A stretch of 64,000 bases of DNA from Tenericutes bacterium HGW-Tenericutes-2 (GTDB lineage Bacteria > Bacillota_I > Bacilli_A > Acholeplasmatales > Acholeplasmataceae). The position numbers and the translations under genes were made by a program. Positions 8,258 through 17,020 of the stretch are shown piece by piece. The notes under the pieces are model-generated. The model saw nothing but the letters and a program-made list of their open reading frames with translations, was not told the DNA's origin and ran no database searches. Location: NCBI GenBank assembly GCA_002839095.1, contig PGXL01000002.1, forward strand, positions 153,913 to 217,912. The letters run 5' to 3'. Every line of letters begins with the position of its first letter. Within the stretch, counting starts at the first letter, position 1.

Positions 8258-10096
8258 ATGAAAAAAACATTTATCGACACTTATCGAAGCTTGACGTATA
8301 ATTTAAGAACTCTATTCTTTTTTGAAGTCATTTACCGAGTCATTGGTTTACTCGTTATTTTTCCGTTAGGTCAGCTATTATTTCATCTCTCTATACGCTT
8401 ATCTGGTTATGCTTATATAACAAATAGTCTTCTATTCACATACCTTGTTAAACCTTCAACCATTATCATTTTTTTAATCATGGGTATATTTTTAGCGATT
8501 TATATTGTAATTGAACTCGTATTTTTATCATTAATCTTTGATTTTGGTTATCATGAAAAAAATATCTCATTTAAAAATCTATTGATCTATGGCTCAAAGA
8601 AATTACTTGAAACCGTTAAAATATATCGTTTAAGAATTATTGGACCAGCGTTTTTATTTATTATATTGGTTGAACTATTCCATATTGTAGGGATTGCATC
8701 AACATTCAATATGCCAGATGAACTCATTGTTGAAATCAACAAATCGATTTATATGCAATTAGGATTTTATAGTTTAATTATTTTTTTAGGCTTTTTATTC
8801 ATAGAAACTATTTTTACAATCAATTTATATACAATTGAAAAAATACCGACAAAAAGGGCTATCGAAGAAAGTCAAACCATGCTCAAGAAAAAAAGATTAG
8901 AGATGGTTTTAGAGTTTATCGGTTTAAATATTATTTTGAACGGTATTCTCTATTTAATCTATGCCCTAATCATTATTTTAATTGGTTTCGCTGTATCGAT
9001 TATTAAGGGTGAAATCTACACGTTATCAGTGATTCTAACCCTTCTTTATTCACTATATTTAATTATTGGTTTTTTAGCAACCATTACATTGATTCCAATC
9101 AATTACGCGATGATCTCCTCATGGTATTATGAAGCAAGAGAAAAAATGGGCTTCTTACCAACAGCAATTCCTAAAAAGAAAATATCTCCTAAATTGATTA
9201 ACCTAAAGCGCGTTAGAAGAACGACGTTTGCTGCTATTTTCATTATTTCATTAATCAATATATCAAGCATCATTACACTACTTCAAACGCCAAAGGTTCA
9301 AATCGAATTATTTAACTACGCTGAAATTGTTGCACATCGAGGATCTTCATTTGACGCTCCTGAAAATACTTTAGCTGCGGTTGAATTAGCGATAGAGCAG
9401 GGTGTCGATGCAGTTGAAATTGATGTCAGAGAAACAAGCGACTTAATTCCTATTTTATTTCATGACAGAACTACAGGTAGAACGACGAATGATACCCTAA
9501 ATCGAAGAGTTGCGAACATGACTCTAGCTGAAATGAAAAGCCTAGATGCGGGATCTTGGTTTTCTCCTGATTTTGCAGATGAAAAGGTTCCAACACTAGA
9601 GGAAACCATTATTAGAGTGGATAAACGAGTGGTTATGTTTATTGAGATGAAGGTCTATAGTCAAACGATAGAAGAAAGTGTATTATCATTAATCGAACAA
9701 TATGATATAGTGAATCAAGTTGTTTTACTTTCGTTTTCAAGAGATCAAATTAGAAGAATAAAGCAAATCAACCCAGATGTAAAAACACTACTTTTAGTTT
9801 CAACCTTTTATGGAGATATTAGCCTACTTGCTGCAGCAGAGGATATTGATTACTTTGGCTTCTCAGAATTTTTCTTTATGAGAAATGAGGCCTTTGTTAA
9901 GCTGATCCATGAAAACAATAAAAAGGTTTACGTATGGACAGTGAATGATGATGCAAAAATAGAAGAGGTTATTTCAAGAGATGCTGATGGTGTAATCACC
10001 GATAGACCAGTTCGTGCAAGAGAAATTGCATATTCTAGAAATACAACAGATATATTAGTAGAAATCTTAAGGAGATTCTTTAGAGTGGATAATTAA
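8258..10096 (+). CDS. Membrane-anchored glycerophosphodiester phosphodiesterase
   Basis: 612 residues in two parts. The N-terminal ~350 residues hold about seven hydrophobic segments and match the GPDPase membrane domain layout. The C-terminal ~250 residues are a GDPD (UgpQ-type) TIM barrel: VAHRGSSFDAPENTLAA with the catalytic His and Arg, DAVEIDVRET for metal ligands, LFHDRTTGRTT, and the later WTVND and DGVITDRP. The enzyme splits glycerophosphodiesters to glycerol-3-phosphate and an alcohol. Orientation of the barrel (outside or inside) is not decided by the sequence. In a wall-less cell a role in membrane lipid or glycolipid turnover is plausible. TGAGG precedes the ATG. Confidence 0.9.
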   Translation: MKKTFIDTYRSLTYNLRTLFFFEVIYRVIGLLVIFPLGQLLFHLSIRLSGYAYITNSLLFTYLVKPSTIIIFLIMGIFLAIYIVIELVFLSLIFDFGYHEKNISFKNLLIYGSKKLLETVKIYRLRIIGPAFLFIILVELFHIVGIASTFNMPDELIVEINKSIYMQLGFYSLIIFLGFLFIETIFTINLYTIEKIPTKRAIEESQTMLKKKRLEMVLEFIGLNIILNGILYLIYALIIILIGFAVSIIKGEIYTLSVILTLLYSLYLIIGFLATITLIPINYAMISSWYYEAREKMGFLPTAIPKKKISPKLINLKRVRRTTFAAIFIISLINISSIITLLQTPKVQIELFNYAEIVAHRGSSFDAPENTLAAVELAIEQGVDAVEIDVRETSDLIPILFHDRTTGRTTNDTLNRRVANMTLAEMKSLDAGSWFSPDFADEKVPTLEETIIRVDKRVVMFIEMKVYSQTIEESVLSLIEQYDIVNQVVLLSFSRDQIRRIKQINPDVKTLLLVSTFYGDISLLAAAEDIDYFGFSEFFFMRNEAFVKLIHENNKKVYVWTVNDDAKIEEVISRDADGVITDRPVRAREIAYSRNTTDILVEILRRFFRVDN

Positions 10097-10122
10097 AAAA
10101 AAGCCAAACGGCTTTTTTTCTT
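10096..10122. terminator. Bidirectional terminator between convergent genes
   Basis: A-run, AAGCC, AAAC loop, GGCTT, T-run: symmetrical, lying between the ends of the phosphodiesterase and the permease genes. Confidence 0.85.
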
Positions 10123-11239
10123 ACATTATGGATAGCGTTACAACTGAGATAATCGTAATAAAGATGATCGAAAGAATGGTATAGGTGATTAAATAGTTTT
10201 TCGTTTCCTTCGGATACTCTCGAAGTATGTATTTGAATGTAATCAGACTTGCTAATGATCCAATAATCGTTCCCATTGCACCGATATTGACTCCTTGAAG
10301 TAATGGTGGCCAGAATTCATGTCTTGTGAATGTTGATAGAAGAACAGCAGCTGGTACATTACTAATGAATTGTGAGGTAATGATTCCAGTGAAGAACACT
10401 GAAGTGCTTGAATCTAATAAGCCCTCGATACTATTTTTAATAAAATCCATTTGACCAAGATTTCCAGTAAAGATAAAAAATGATAAAAAGGTTAGTAGCA
10501 AGGTATAATCGACTCTTTTTAATAAATGCCTTCCATAAATAAGGGTTAAAATGATGGTTATACCTAACGTATAAAATTCTGGAACAATACGAAGAACAGA
10601 TAGTAATGCATTCACTAAAATGAGTGAATATAAAAATAATTTTTTAAAGTTTACCGTAGGAGCAACTATATTTAACTCACAAGAAATATTTGGAATCTTA
10701 AGTAATGCAGTTGAACTCACCAATATAAAGCCCATCACTGTGATCGGTAATGTAACCATAATAAATGCTTGAAAGGGAATATCATAATAGGCATATAAAT
10801 AAATATTTTGAGGATCACCCATTGGTGTGAGTGCACTACCCATATTGGCTGCGATGGTCTGTAAAATAATGATAATGACTGCATATTTCTCAGTCTTTGT
10901 ATGCTTAGTAATAAAGATTGTAAAGGGAACCAGTGTTAAAAGCACTGCATCATTAGTTAATAGCATTGCCAAAAAGAAGGTTGTAAGAATAATCACTAAG
11001 GCTATCCATTTAATACTTCTAAAATGAATAACAAGCTTTGTAGCTACAAAATCAAAAAAATGAGTTTCATAAAAACCTGCAACAGCAATCATTAACGTAA
11101 ACATGATAATTAAGACTTTGTAGTTAATATAACTCAAATATTGACTAGAAGGAGTGATGATAAACATAGAAATAACCGCGAAAATAAACGCGATTACAAA
11201 TACCTTGTCTCGATACAAATATTTAAAAATATTCTTCAT
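10121..11239 (-). CDS. SLC13/CitM/ArsB-like (ion transporter superfamily) permease
   Basis: 372 residues with about ten membrane segments. The re-entrant motif ANMGSALTPMGDPQNIYLY and, in the first half, LLTNDAVLLTLVPFTIF are the repeated T-N-D / G-S-x-x-T-P-x-G-D-P-Q-N hairpins seen in the ion transporter superfamily (ArsB, NhaD, CitMHS, SLC13). Such proteins move anions such as citrate, dicarboxylates or arsenite, or exchange Na+/H+. The substrate cannot be read from sequence here. Start at 11239 (MKNIFKYLYRD) is chosen because GAGGTG stands just before it, rather than the ATG five codons upstream. A TATAAT on the reverse strand (11269-11274) may be its promoter. Confidence 0.8.
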   Translation of the reverse strand: MKNIFKYLYRDKVFVIAFIFAVISMFIITPSSQYLSYINYKVLIIMFTLMIAVAGFYETHFFDFVATKLVIHFRSIKWIALVIILTTFFLAMLLTNDAVLLTLVPFTIFITKHTKTEKYAVIIIILQTIAANMGSALTPMGDPQNIYLYAYYDIPFQAFIMVTLPITVMGFILVSSTALLKIPNISCELNIVAPTVNFKKLFLYSLILVNALLSVLRIVPEFYTLGITIILTLIYGRHLLKRVDYTLLLTFLSFFIFTGNLGQMDFIKNSIEGLLDSSTSVFFTGIITSQFISNVPAAVLLSTFTRHEFWPPLLQGVNIGAMGTIIGSLASLITFKYILREYPKETKNYLITYTILSIIFITIISVVTLSIM

Positions 11240-11330
11240 GCACACCTCAATCATTACATCTCGATATCATTATACGATAAGTTCTAAGAAAAGGAATAAT
11301 AAACAAAATAAAAAAAACAATTCAAAAGTA

Positions 11331-11377
11331 TTGATTAATGGAAACGGTTGCATTATAATGTAATTGAAACGTTTCGA
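11331..11377 (+). promoter_or_regulatory. Promoter P1 of the glucan locus with two LacI-type operators
   Basis: TTGATT (11331-11336), a 17-nt spacer and TATAAT (11354-11359). Operator O1, GGAAACGGTTGC (11340-11351), fills the spacer. Operator O2, with the perfect palindrome GAAACGTTTC (11366-11375), covers the expected transcript start. This is the classic layout for steric repression by a LacI/GalR-family protein; one is encoded in the same locus at 32192-33151. The pairing of repressor and site is inferred from shared location and motif type. Confidence 0.8.
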
Positions 11378-11429
11378 TGAATCAAATCGAACGCACAAGC
11401 AGAAGATGTTAAAACTCAAGCCAGCTTCA

Positions 11430-11458
11430 TTGACACAAAATCGAGTCCTTGCTATAAT
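11430..11458 (+). promoter_or_regulatory. Promoter P2 of the glucan locus, fully consensus
   Basis: TTGACA (11430-11435), exactly 17 nt, then TATAAT (11453-11458) preceded by TGC (extended -10). It is the best sigma-A-type promoter in the window. It lies 89 nt downstream of P1 and upstream of operator O3. Confidence 0.85.
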
Positions 11459-11518
11459 TAAAATGTAAGCGATTTCAGATGGATAGAATATGATCTGGAT
11501 TATATTTTATACAAGGCT

Positions 11519-11530
11519 CGAAACGTTTCG
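11519..11530 (+). promoter_or_regulatory. Operator O3 (LacI-type palindrome)
   Basis: CGAAACGTTTCG, a perfect 12-bp palindrome, about 55 nt past the expected start from P2 and about 55 nt before the first gene of the locus. It may act as a roadblock or by looping to O1/O2. Confidence 0.75.
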
Positions 11531-11585
11531 ATAGTTATTTTTTTTCATTGTTTTTAGGTATAAGAATAGAAATAGGAGGAAAGAA

Positions 11586-14500
11586 ATGAAGAACGCAGTA
11601 AAACTTTTTTCGATGCTTTTAGTCTTAGGATTGTTATTTGTGATCGTTGGCTGCAAACCGGCTGTTGAAACACCAGAACCAACACCGACACCAACACCAA
11701 CAGTTCCTGTTGTCACAGATTTCAATGTATTAGGTGGATGGATGGATGGAGGAGATGGTGTTTATACACTAACAACCAACACGACATCAAAATTAGAATT
11801 CTCATATGCAAAGGATGAATTTCCATACGCATACATGAGCAGTGCAACTATTACAGAAGATCTTTCTGTTTATAAGAAGCTTGTCCTTACAGTTGAAGGC
11901 TCAGGTACGATGCTACTTAAGCTTGAAACTAGTGATAGCACACCTGCCAAGGAAATTGGCATTAATGTCACAGGTATTCAAGGAACTTATGAATGGAATC
12001 TGATGGCATCCTCAGCATTTCTTGCTAAGGTCAATAAAGTAGTGATCATCGCTGCTCCAGGAAAAGAAGAGTCAATTGGTACAATCAATATTACTCAACT
12101 TAAGTTTGGTGTTGATGTTGCATCTGGATTTATCATCAATGATGGTTTCAACAACATCCCAACAAATGTGAATGAATATAATGGTACTGATGAAATCTTT
12201 AACTTTAATAGCAAATGGGAAAACTTTGCTGAAGAAACTTATGTCATCACTCAAGATGGTACAGAATATGATGTTTCATTCACAAAGGCTGCTGGATTTG
12301 AATGGTCAGCAATGCAATCTAGAGTTCAAGGTAACTTCACAGCATTTAACTTTGTTGTTGTAAAAGTTACAGGTACAGCTGGACAACCAATCATTGTTAA
12401 GGCTGCTAACGGTGTTGAAACTAGAATTATCCTTAATGGTGAAATGCAAGAAGTCGTTGTAGATTTATCTGAAATGGCTTTAGCTGATAAGAATGCAATT
12501 ACATCCATTCTAATCTTTGGTAATGCCGGTAGAACTGGAACTGGATCATTTACAATTCATGAAGCATTCATGGTTGATGATTATGAATATGTTGCTCCAG
12601 TTATTATTAAGAACGAATACAATGGCACTGATTTAACATTTGATATTCACAATTGGTATGATGGTGGAGACCAAGTTTATGGTATCACTAGAATTGCTGA
12701 TGAATATTTAGTTGAATACAGCAAGCCAGATGCAAACTTCCATTGGTCATATATGTTTGCTAACCTTGATGGTGACTTTAGTGGATTTGCTAAAATTGAA
12801 TTTGAAATCACAGGCGTAGAAAATAAGACATTACTACTTAAGGTAGAAAGTCCAGCTGGAGTTAAAGAAGTTCCAGTTACATTTGATGGAACTAAGCAAG
12901 TCTTTGTCTTTGATTTACTCACAATGACTACTGCTCAACTTGAACAGCTGAATAAGATCGTATTATTTGCTGCTCCTGGTGGAATTGGGTCAGGTGAATT
13001 TACAATTCATTCTGTAACATTTAAGACTTCCGATATGGATGTAAATTCAGGTTGGTCATCAATTGATCCAGGTGTTTATACATTCACATATGGTGAAACA
13101 ACAGTAGTAAATTACACGAAGACTGCTGGACAAGAATGGTCAGCAATGCGTACTGATTTTGTTCCTGCAGAAGTTGAAGGATTAAATACATTAACACTTG
13201 TATTAAAGGGTACTGCAGGTAAATCTGTTTTAGTTAAGCCAAATGATAATGGTGCACTAGAACAAACAGTTAGCTTTGTAGATGCTATGCCTGTAACAAT
13301 CACTGTTACTGCAGATGCTTTTGTTAGTATCATTATGTTTGGTGAGCCAAACACAGCTCCAGCTACAGGTGCATTTGAAATCGTATCTGCTACATTGAGT
13401 TATGTTCCTGTTGATTTCGATCCAACGCTTGTTTATATGTTTAATGCAGCTTGGGTTGCAAATTCAGCAACAATTTATGATATTGAAGTAATGCAAGATA
13501 AGACAATGGTTACCTATAATAAGCTTGCTGGTAATGATTGGGAATGGATGAGAGTCCAATTTGATGCAAAAGATACTGCTGGTTTAAATACAATGACAAT
13601 CGTCATTAAGGGTACTGCTGGTAAGCAAGTATTGATTAAGCCAAATGATAGTGGCGCATTAGAACAATTCATCACATTTACTGATGAAAATCCAGTCACA
13701 TTTACAGTTCAAGCTGCAGCATTTACTAGCGTTTACCTATTTGGTGATCCAGGTGTTGCTCCTGCTACAGGTTCATTTGAAATTCTTTCTGCTTCTCTAT
13801 ATTACACAGCAGATGTCAATGACCTATGGGTTCAAAATGATCCAGACACTTACGCTGTTGTTTATGGTGAAACTGCTGTGGTCAATTACACAAAGGCTGC
13901 AGGTCAAGAATGGGTATTCCTAAAGAATAATTTCGTTCCTGGTGAAGTTGAAGGATTAAACACGATTAAGATTACATTAGAAGGTACTGCTGGTAAGTCA
14001 GTCATGGTTAAGGTCAATAATTCTATTGAAGAAACAATAACATTTGCTGCAGACACACCAGTCACACTTACATTTATGGTTGAATCAATTACCGGTTTAA
14101 TTATATTTGCAGAACCAGGTACTGCACCTGCTACAGGTTCATTTGAAATTATTTCTACAGAATTCATGTATATGACACCTCCACCAGTAGATACAGACGT
14201 CGTAGTTGACTTCACATTAACAGGTTGGGTTGATAATGATGGTGGAATTTATACATTTACTCCAACTGATGGTAAAAATGTAGTATCATATACAAAAACT
14301 TCAGAACAAGCTTGGGCATTTATAAAGAATGTATTCGATATGGATCTTGCTAACCATAACACAATTGATATGGTTGTTAAAGGAACAATCGGTGCACAAC
14401 TAATCATTAAACCAAATGATAAAGGTGCCTTTGAACAAACAGTTACATTTGATGGAACTGAACAATCTCTAAGATTTACATTAAATGAAGCTCCAATGAT

Positions 14501-15374
14501 GGTATTAATATTCGTTGATCCAATCAATGGAAGCTTAACAGGTTCATTTGAAATCATTAGCGCTAAGGTTCTATATGTTGAACCAGGCGTAGAAGTTGCA
14601 ACCGATTGGGTTGATAACGATGGTGGAATTTACACAATTACTAAAGATGGCATGGTTTATGACATTGATTATGTAAAGACTGCAGGTCAAGAATGGGCAT
14701 TTATCAAGAATGAATTTGTTGGCGACATGTCAGGATTTAATACAATCACTATGGTTCTTCAAGGTGAAGCTGGAAAGCAACTCATTATTAAGCCAAATGA
14801 TAAAAACATCTTTGAACAAACTGTAACATTTACAGGTGCTGAACAAACTATCGTATTTACATTAACAGAAACACCAGTTAAAATTCTAATCTTTGTTGAT
14901 CCAATTCTTGGTAGCTTAACAGGTTCATTTGAAATTAGATCTACTAAGTTATCTTATGTTGAACCAGCTCCTCTCGATCAAGAAATCGATGTAAACTTTA
15001 CTCAAGGTTGGGTTGATAATGATGGTGGAATCTACACATTTACACCAACTGATGGTAAAAATGTCGTTTCATACACAAAGACTGCAGGACAAGAATGGGC
15101 TTTCATGAAGTACACATTTGAAGATAATCTTGCAAATCATAACACAATTACAATGGTTGTTAAAGGAACAAACGGTGCACAATTAATTATTAAGCCAAAT
15201 GATAGTGGTGCATATGAACAAACAGTTACATTTGATGGAACTGAACAAACATTTACATTCACACTTACAACTGCTCCAATGAACGTATTGATTTTCGTTG
15301 ATCCAATTAATGGCAGTTTAACAGGTACATTTGAAATCGTATCTGCAATTGTTTCATACGAACCAGGTGCATAA
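11586..15374 (+). CDS. Large surface lipoprotein with nine carbohydrate-binding-like repeats
   Basis: 1262 residues. It has a lipoprotein signal peptide with lipobox VIVGC near residue 21, a short Thr-Pro linker, and then nine tandem domains of about 120-150 residues to the C-terminus. Each repeat has a W-anchored start (GWVDNDGGIYTFT), SYTKTAGQEWAFMK, NTITMVVKGT, LIIKPND, EQTVTF and a closing GSFEI.SA. The pattern resembles beta-sandwich carbohydrate-binding modules, which fits the surrounding glycan genes, but no family can be assigned with certainty. It is the first gene after the operators, so probably highly made. The likely role is capture of polymer at the cell surface. GAGGAAAG precedes the ATG. 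Confidence 0.85.
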   Translation: MKNAVKLFSMLLVLGLLFVIVGCKPAVETPEPTPTPTPTVPVVTDFNVLGGWMDGGDGVYTLTTNTTSKLEFSYAKDEFPYAYMSSATITEDLSVYKKLVLTVEGSGTMLLKLETSDSTPAKEIGINVTGIQGTYEWNLMASSAFLAKVNKVVIIAAPGKEESIGTINITQLKFGVDVASGFIINDGFNNIPTNVNEYNGTDEIFNFNSKWENFAEETYVITQDGTEYDVSFTKAAGFEWSAMQSRVQGNFTAFNFVVVKVTGTAGQPIIVKAANGVETRIILNGEMQEVVVDLSEMALADKNAITSILIFGNAGRTGTGSFTIHEAFMVDDYEYVAPVIIKNEYNGTDLTFDIHNWYDGGDQVYGITRIADEYLVEYSKPDANFHWSYMFANLDGDFSGFAKIEFEITGVENKTLLLKVESPAGVKEVPVTFDGTKQVFVFDLLTMTTAQLEQLNKIVLFAAPGGIGSGEFTIHSVTFKTSDMDVNSGWSSIDPGVYTFTYGETTVVNYTKTAGQEWSAMRTDFVPAEVEGLNTLTLVLKGTAGKSVLVKPNDNGALEQTVSFVDAMPVTITVTADAFVSIIMFGEPNTAPATGAFEIVSATLSYVPVDFDPTLVYMFNAAWVANSATIYDIEVMQDKTMVTYNKLAGNDWEWMRVQFDAKDTAGLNTMTIVIKGTAGKQVLIKPNDSGALEQFITFTDENPVTFTVQAAAFTSVYLFGDPGVAPATGSFEILSASLYYTADVNDLWVQNDPDTYAVVYGETAVVNYTKAAGQEWVFLKNNFVPGEVEGLNTIKITLEGTAGKSVMVKVNNSIEETITFAADTPVTLTFMVESITGLIIFAEPGTAPATGSFEIISTEFMYMTPPPVDTDVVVDFTLTGWVDNDGGIYTFTPTDGKNVVSYTKTSEQAWAFIKNVFDMDLANHNTIDMVVKGTIGAQLIIKPNDKGAFEQTVTFDGTEQSLRFTLNEAPMMVLIFVDPINGSLTGSFEIISAKVLYVEPGVEVATDWVDNDGGIYTITKDGMVYDIDYVKTAGQEWAFIKNEFVGDMSGFNTITMVLQGEAGKQLIIKPNDKNIFEQTVTFTGAEQTIVFTLTETPVKILIFVDPILGSLTGSFEIRSTKLSYVEPAPLDQEIDVNFTQGWVDNDGGIYTFTPTDGKNVVSYTKTAGQEWAFMKYTFEDNLANHNTITMVVKGTNGAQLIIKPNDSGAYEQTVTFDGTEQTFTFTLTTAPMNVLIFVDPINGSLTGTFEIVSAIVSYEPGA
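11718..15371 (+). repeat. Nine tandem coding repeats of about 0.38-0.43 kb
   Basis: Nine imperfect repeats inside the lipoprotein gene. The anchor GGTTGGGT-type sequence recurs at 14223, 14604 and 15006 (spacing 381 and 402). The last three copies, especially 7 and 9, are nearly identical over long stretches at DNA level, for instance around CCAACTGATGGTAAAAATGT. The first three copies are much more diverged. This suggests recent duplication at the 3' end. Confidence 0.85.
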
Positions 15375-15398
15375 GAATTAAACTTTAAAATCGAATAG

Positions 15399-15451
15399 AA
15401 ATTGCGAGCTAGTAGCCGGATGTTTAAGAATGCAACTGCTCGCAATTTTTA
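15399..15451 (+). terminator. Long-loop terminator or attenuator after the lipoprotein gene
   Basis: AAATTGCGAGC (15399-15409) and GCTCGCAATTT (15438-15448) form a perfect 11-bp stem, followed by a T-run; an inner AGTAGC/GCAACT may extend it. It probably stops part of the transcription, so that the first gene is made in excess of the transporter genes behind it. Confidence 0.75.
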
Positions 15452-15489
15452 GATTTGATGCATAATAATTGAAGAAACGAGGAAAAAAT

Positions 15490-16953
15490 ATGAAAAAAAT
15501 ATTAATGTTGGTATCCATCATTTTATTTGCATTGGTTTTGGTCGCTTGTAATAATAATCCTACAGAAGATCCAACTGATGATCCAACAACTCCAGTAGAA
15601 GGACAGGTGACAATCACCTATGCTTCTTGGGATTTAGGGTCACCAGATTCACAAGAACCTAATATGCAACGTTTAATGATCCAAGCCTTTCAGGAAAGAT
15701 ATCCAAATATTAAGGTTAACATTATTGAAAGACCAAAAATTCCTGGAACCAATGACGATTTAGGATGGAATGAGTTCTTAGCTGCTAGAGCATCTACTCA
15801 AACACTTCCTGATGTATTTCAGGCAGATAACATTCCTTTTTATGTCATCAATGACTGGGCATACAATTTAACAACGGTTGCGAATGCAGATCCTGAATAT
15901 ATAAACGTCAGTGCAGATATTCGTGGAGTTGCAACCTATGATTCCAAGGTGATGGCGATTCCAAATGCTGTTCACTATGCAGGTTATATAGTCAATGAAA
16001 CACTATATGATCGTCAAGGTCAAGATTTTCCGACCATTGATTCAACAATGACTGAATTTTTAAGTCTAACAAAGGCTGCAGCAAACCATGCATCCAATAA
16101 CAATACGGGTGTTGTGGGCTTAGAGGGTATCGAACATATCATTCACTGGTATCCTGCACAGCTCAATACCAATTATCGTTGGTTTACATTATCAGATTCT
16201 GGATTCAATTTGAATTCAACAGAATTTACATCAACGATGCAAATGTATAGAACACTAAGAACAGATCAAACCTATGTTTTAGAGGCTTTATATGATGCTG
16301 CTGGTGCTGAAAACTCTACAATTGAAATTGGTAACATTTTCCCTGAGGGTGATCCATTCAATAATGGTAATATTTTAGCGAAATGGTTTTACTCATGGGA
16401 TTTTGGTTGGATGCAATCGAATATTAACAGTGGTCAATATACATGGGATCTAGAATTTATTGGAACACCTATCGTAAATGGCAACAAGCGTGTACCAATC
16501 GTCGCTGACTTTTATACTGTAGCTTCAAACACAAAAAACCCTGAAGCTGCTTATTTACTAGCAAAATGGATGGGCTTTGGTAAAGAAGGCTATTTGAAGC
16601 GCGTTGAACTATCAAAAACTGTTCCAGGTATATCCCAAGTTAATTTCGCACCAATTCAAAATGACGAAGATTTACTCGATGCTTATTTTGAGCTATATCC
16701 AAATTTCACTGGGTTAAGAACAATTATTGAAACAGGTACATTTATTGTTGAACCACCTAAATATTTACCAGGTTATATTGCAGCACGCTATTCAGGAACA
16801 TATGATGCTGAAAATAAGATGTCTGATATTATAACCAAGTTAATGGCAGGAGAAGTAGCCTTAGCTGATATACGTGTACAATTGAACACTAGAGCGAATG
16901 CACTTTATACAGAAGCCAATAATGAATTTGAAACTGCTTTAGGAAATAAATAA
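15490..16953 (+). CDS. ABC transporter sugar-binding lipoprotein
   Basis: 487 residues. Lipoprotein signal with lipobox LVAC at about residue 20, an acidic/Thr linker, then a type 1 (MalE-like) extracellular binding domain: VTITYASWDLG, QAFQERYPNIKVNIIE, LPDVFQADNIPF, and a C-terminal ATKNPEAAYLLAKWM-like helix region. It should deliver sugar to one of the two permease pairs in this locus. The ATG at 15490 is used because GAGGA stands 6 nt before it; the longer frame would start with TTG in the hairpin tail. Given the enzymes nearby, beta-1,2-gluco-oligosaccharides are the best substrate guess. Confidence 0.9.
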   Translation: MKKILMLVSIILFALVLVACNNNPTEDPTDDPTTPVEGQVTITYASWDLGSPDSQEPNMQRLMIQAFQERYPNIKVNIIERPKIPGTNDDLGWNEFLAARASTQTLPDVFQADNIPFYVINDWAYNLTTVANADPEYINVSADIRGVATYDSKVMAIPNAVHYAGYIVNETLYDRQGQDFPTIDSTMTEFLSLTKAAANHASNNNTGVVGLEGIEHIIHWYPAQLNTNYRWFTLSDSGFNLNSTEFTSTMQMYRTLRTDQTYVLEALYDAAGAENSTIEIGNIFPEGDPFNNGNILAKWFYSWDFGWMQSNINSGQYTWDLEFIGTPIVNGNKRVPIVADFYTVASNTKNPEAAYLLAKWMGFGKEGYLKRVELSKTVPGISQVNFAPIQNDEDLLDAYFELYPNFTGLRTIIETGTFIVEPPKYLPGYIAARYSGTYDAENKMSDIITKLMAGEVALADIRVQLNTRANALYTEANNEFETALGNK

Positions 16954-16961
16954 AAAAAAGA

Positions 16962-17000
16962 CTCGTGCGAAAAGGAGTCCATTTGGATTCCTTTTCACAC
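16962..17000 (+). other. Intercistronic RNA hairpin without T-run
   Basis: The 16-nt arms GTGCGAAAAGGAGTCC (16965-16980) and GGATTCCTTTTCACAC (16985-17000) pair at all but one position, counting one G-U pair. No T-run follows, so this is more likely an mRNA-stabilising or processing element between two binding-protein genes than a terminator. Confidence 0.6.
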
Positions 17001-17020
17001 ATTCTTGAATGGAGAAACAG

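Noticed and set aside
11507..15617. Many reverse-strand open frames within the repeat lipoprotein gene
   Set aside because: They recur in register with the repeats and lack ribosome sites; shadows of the biased coding sequence.
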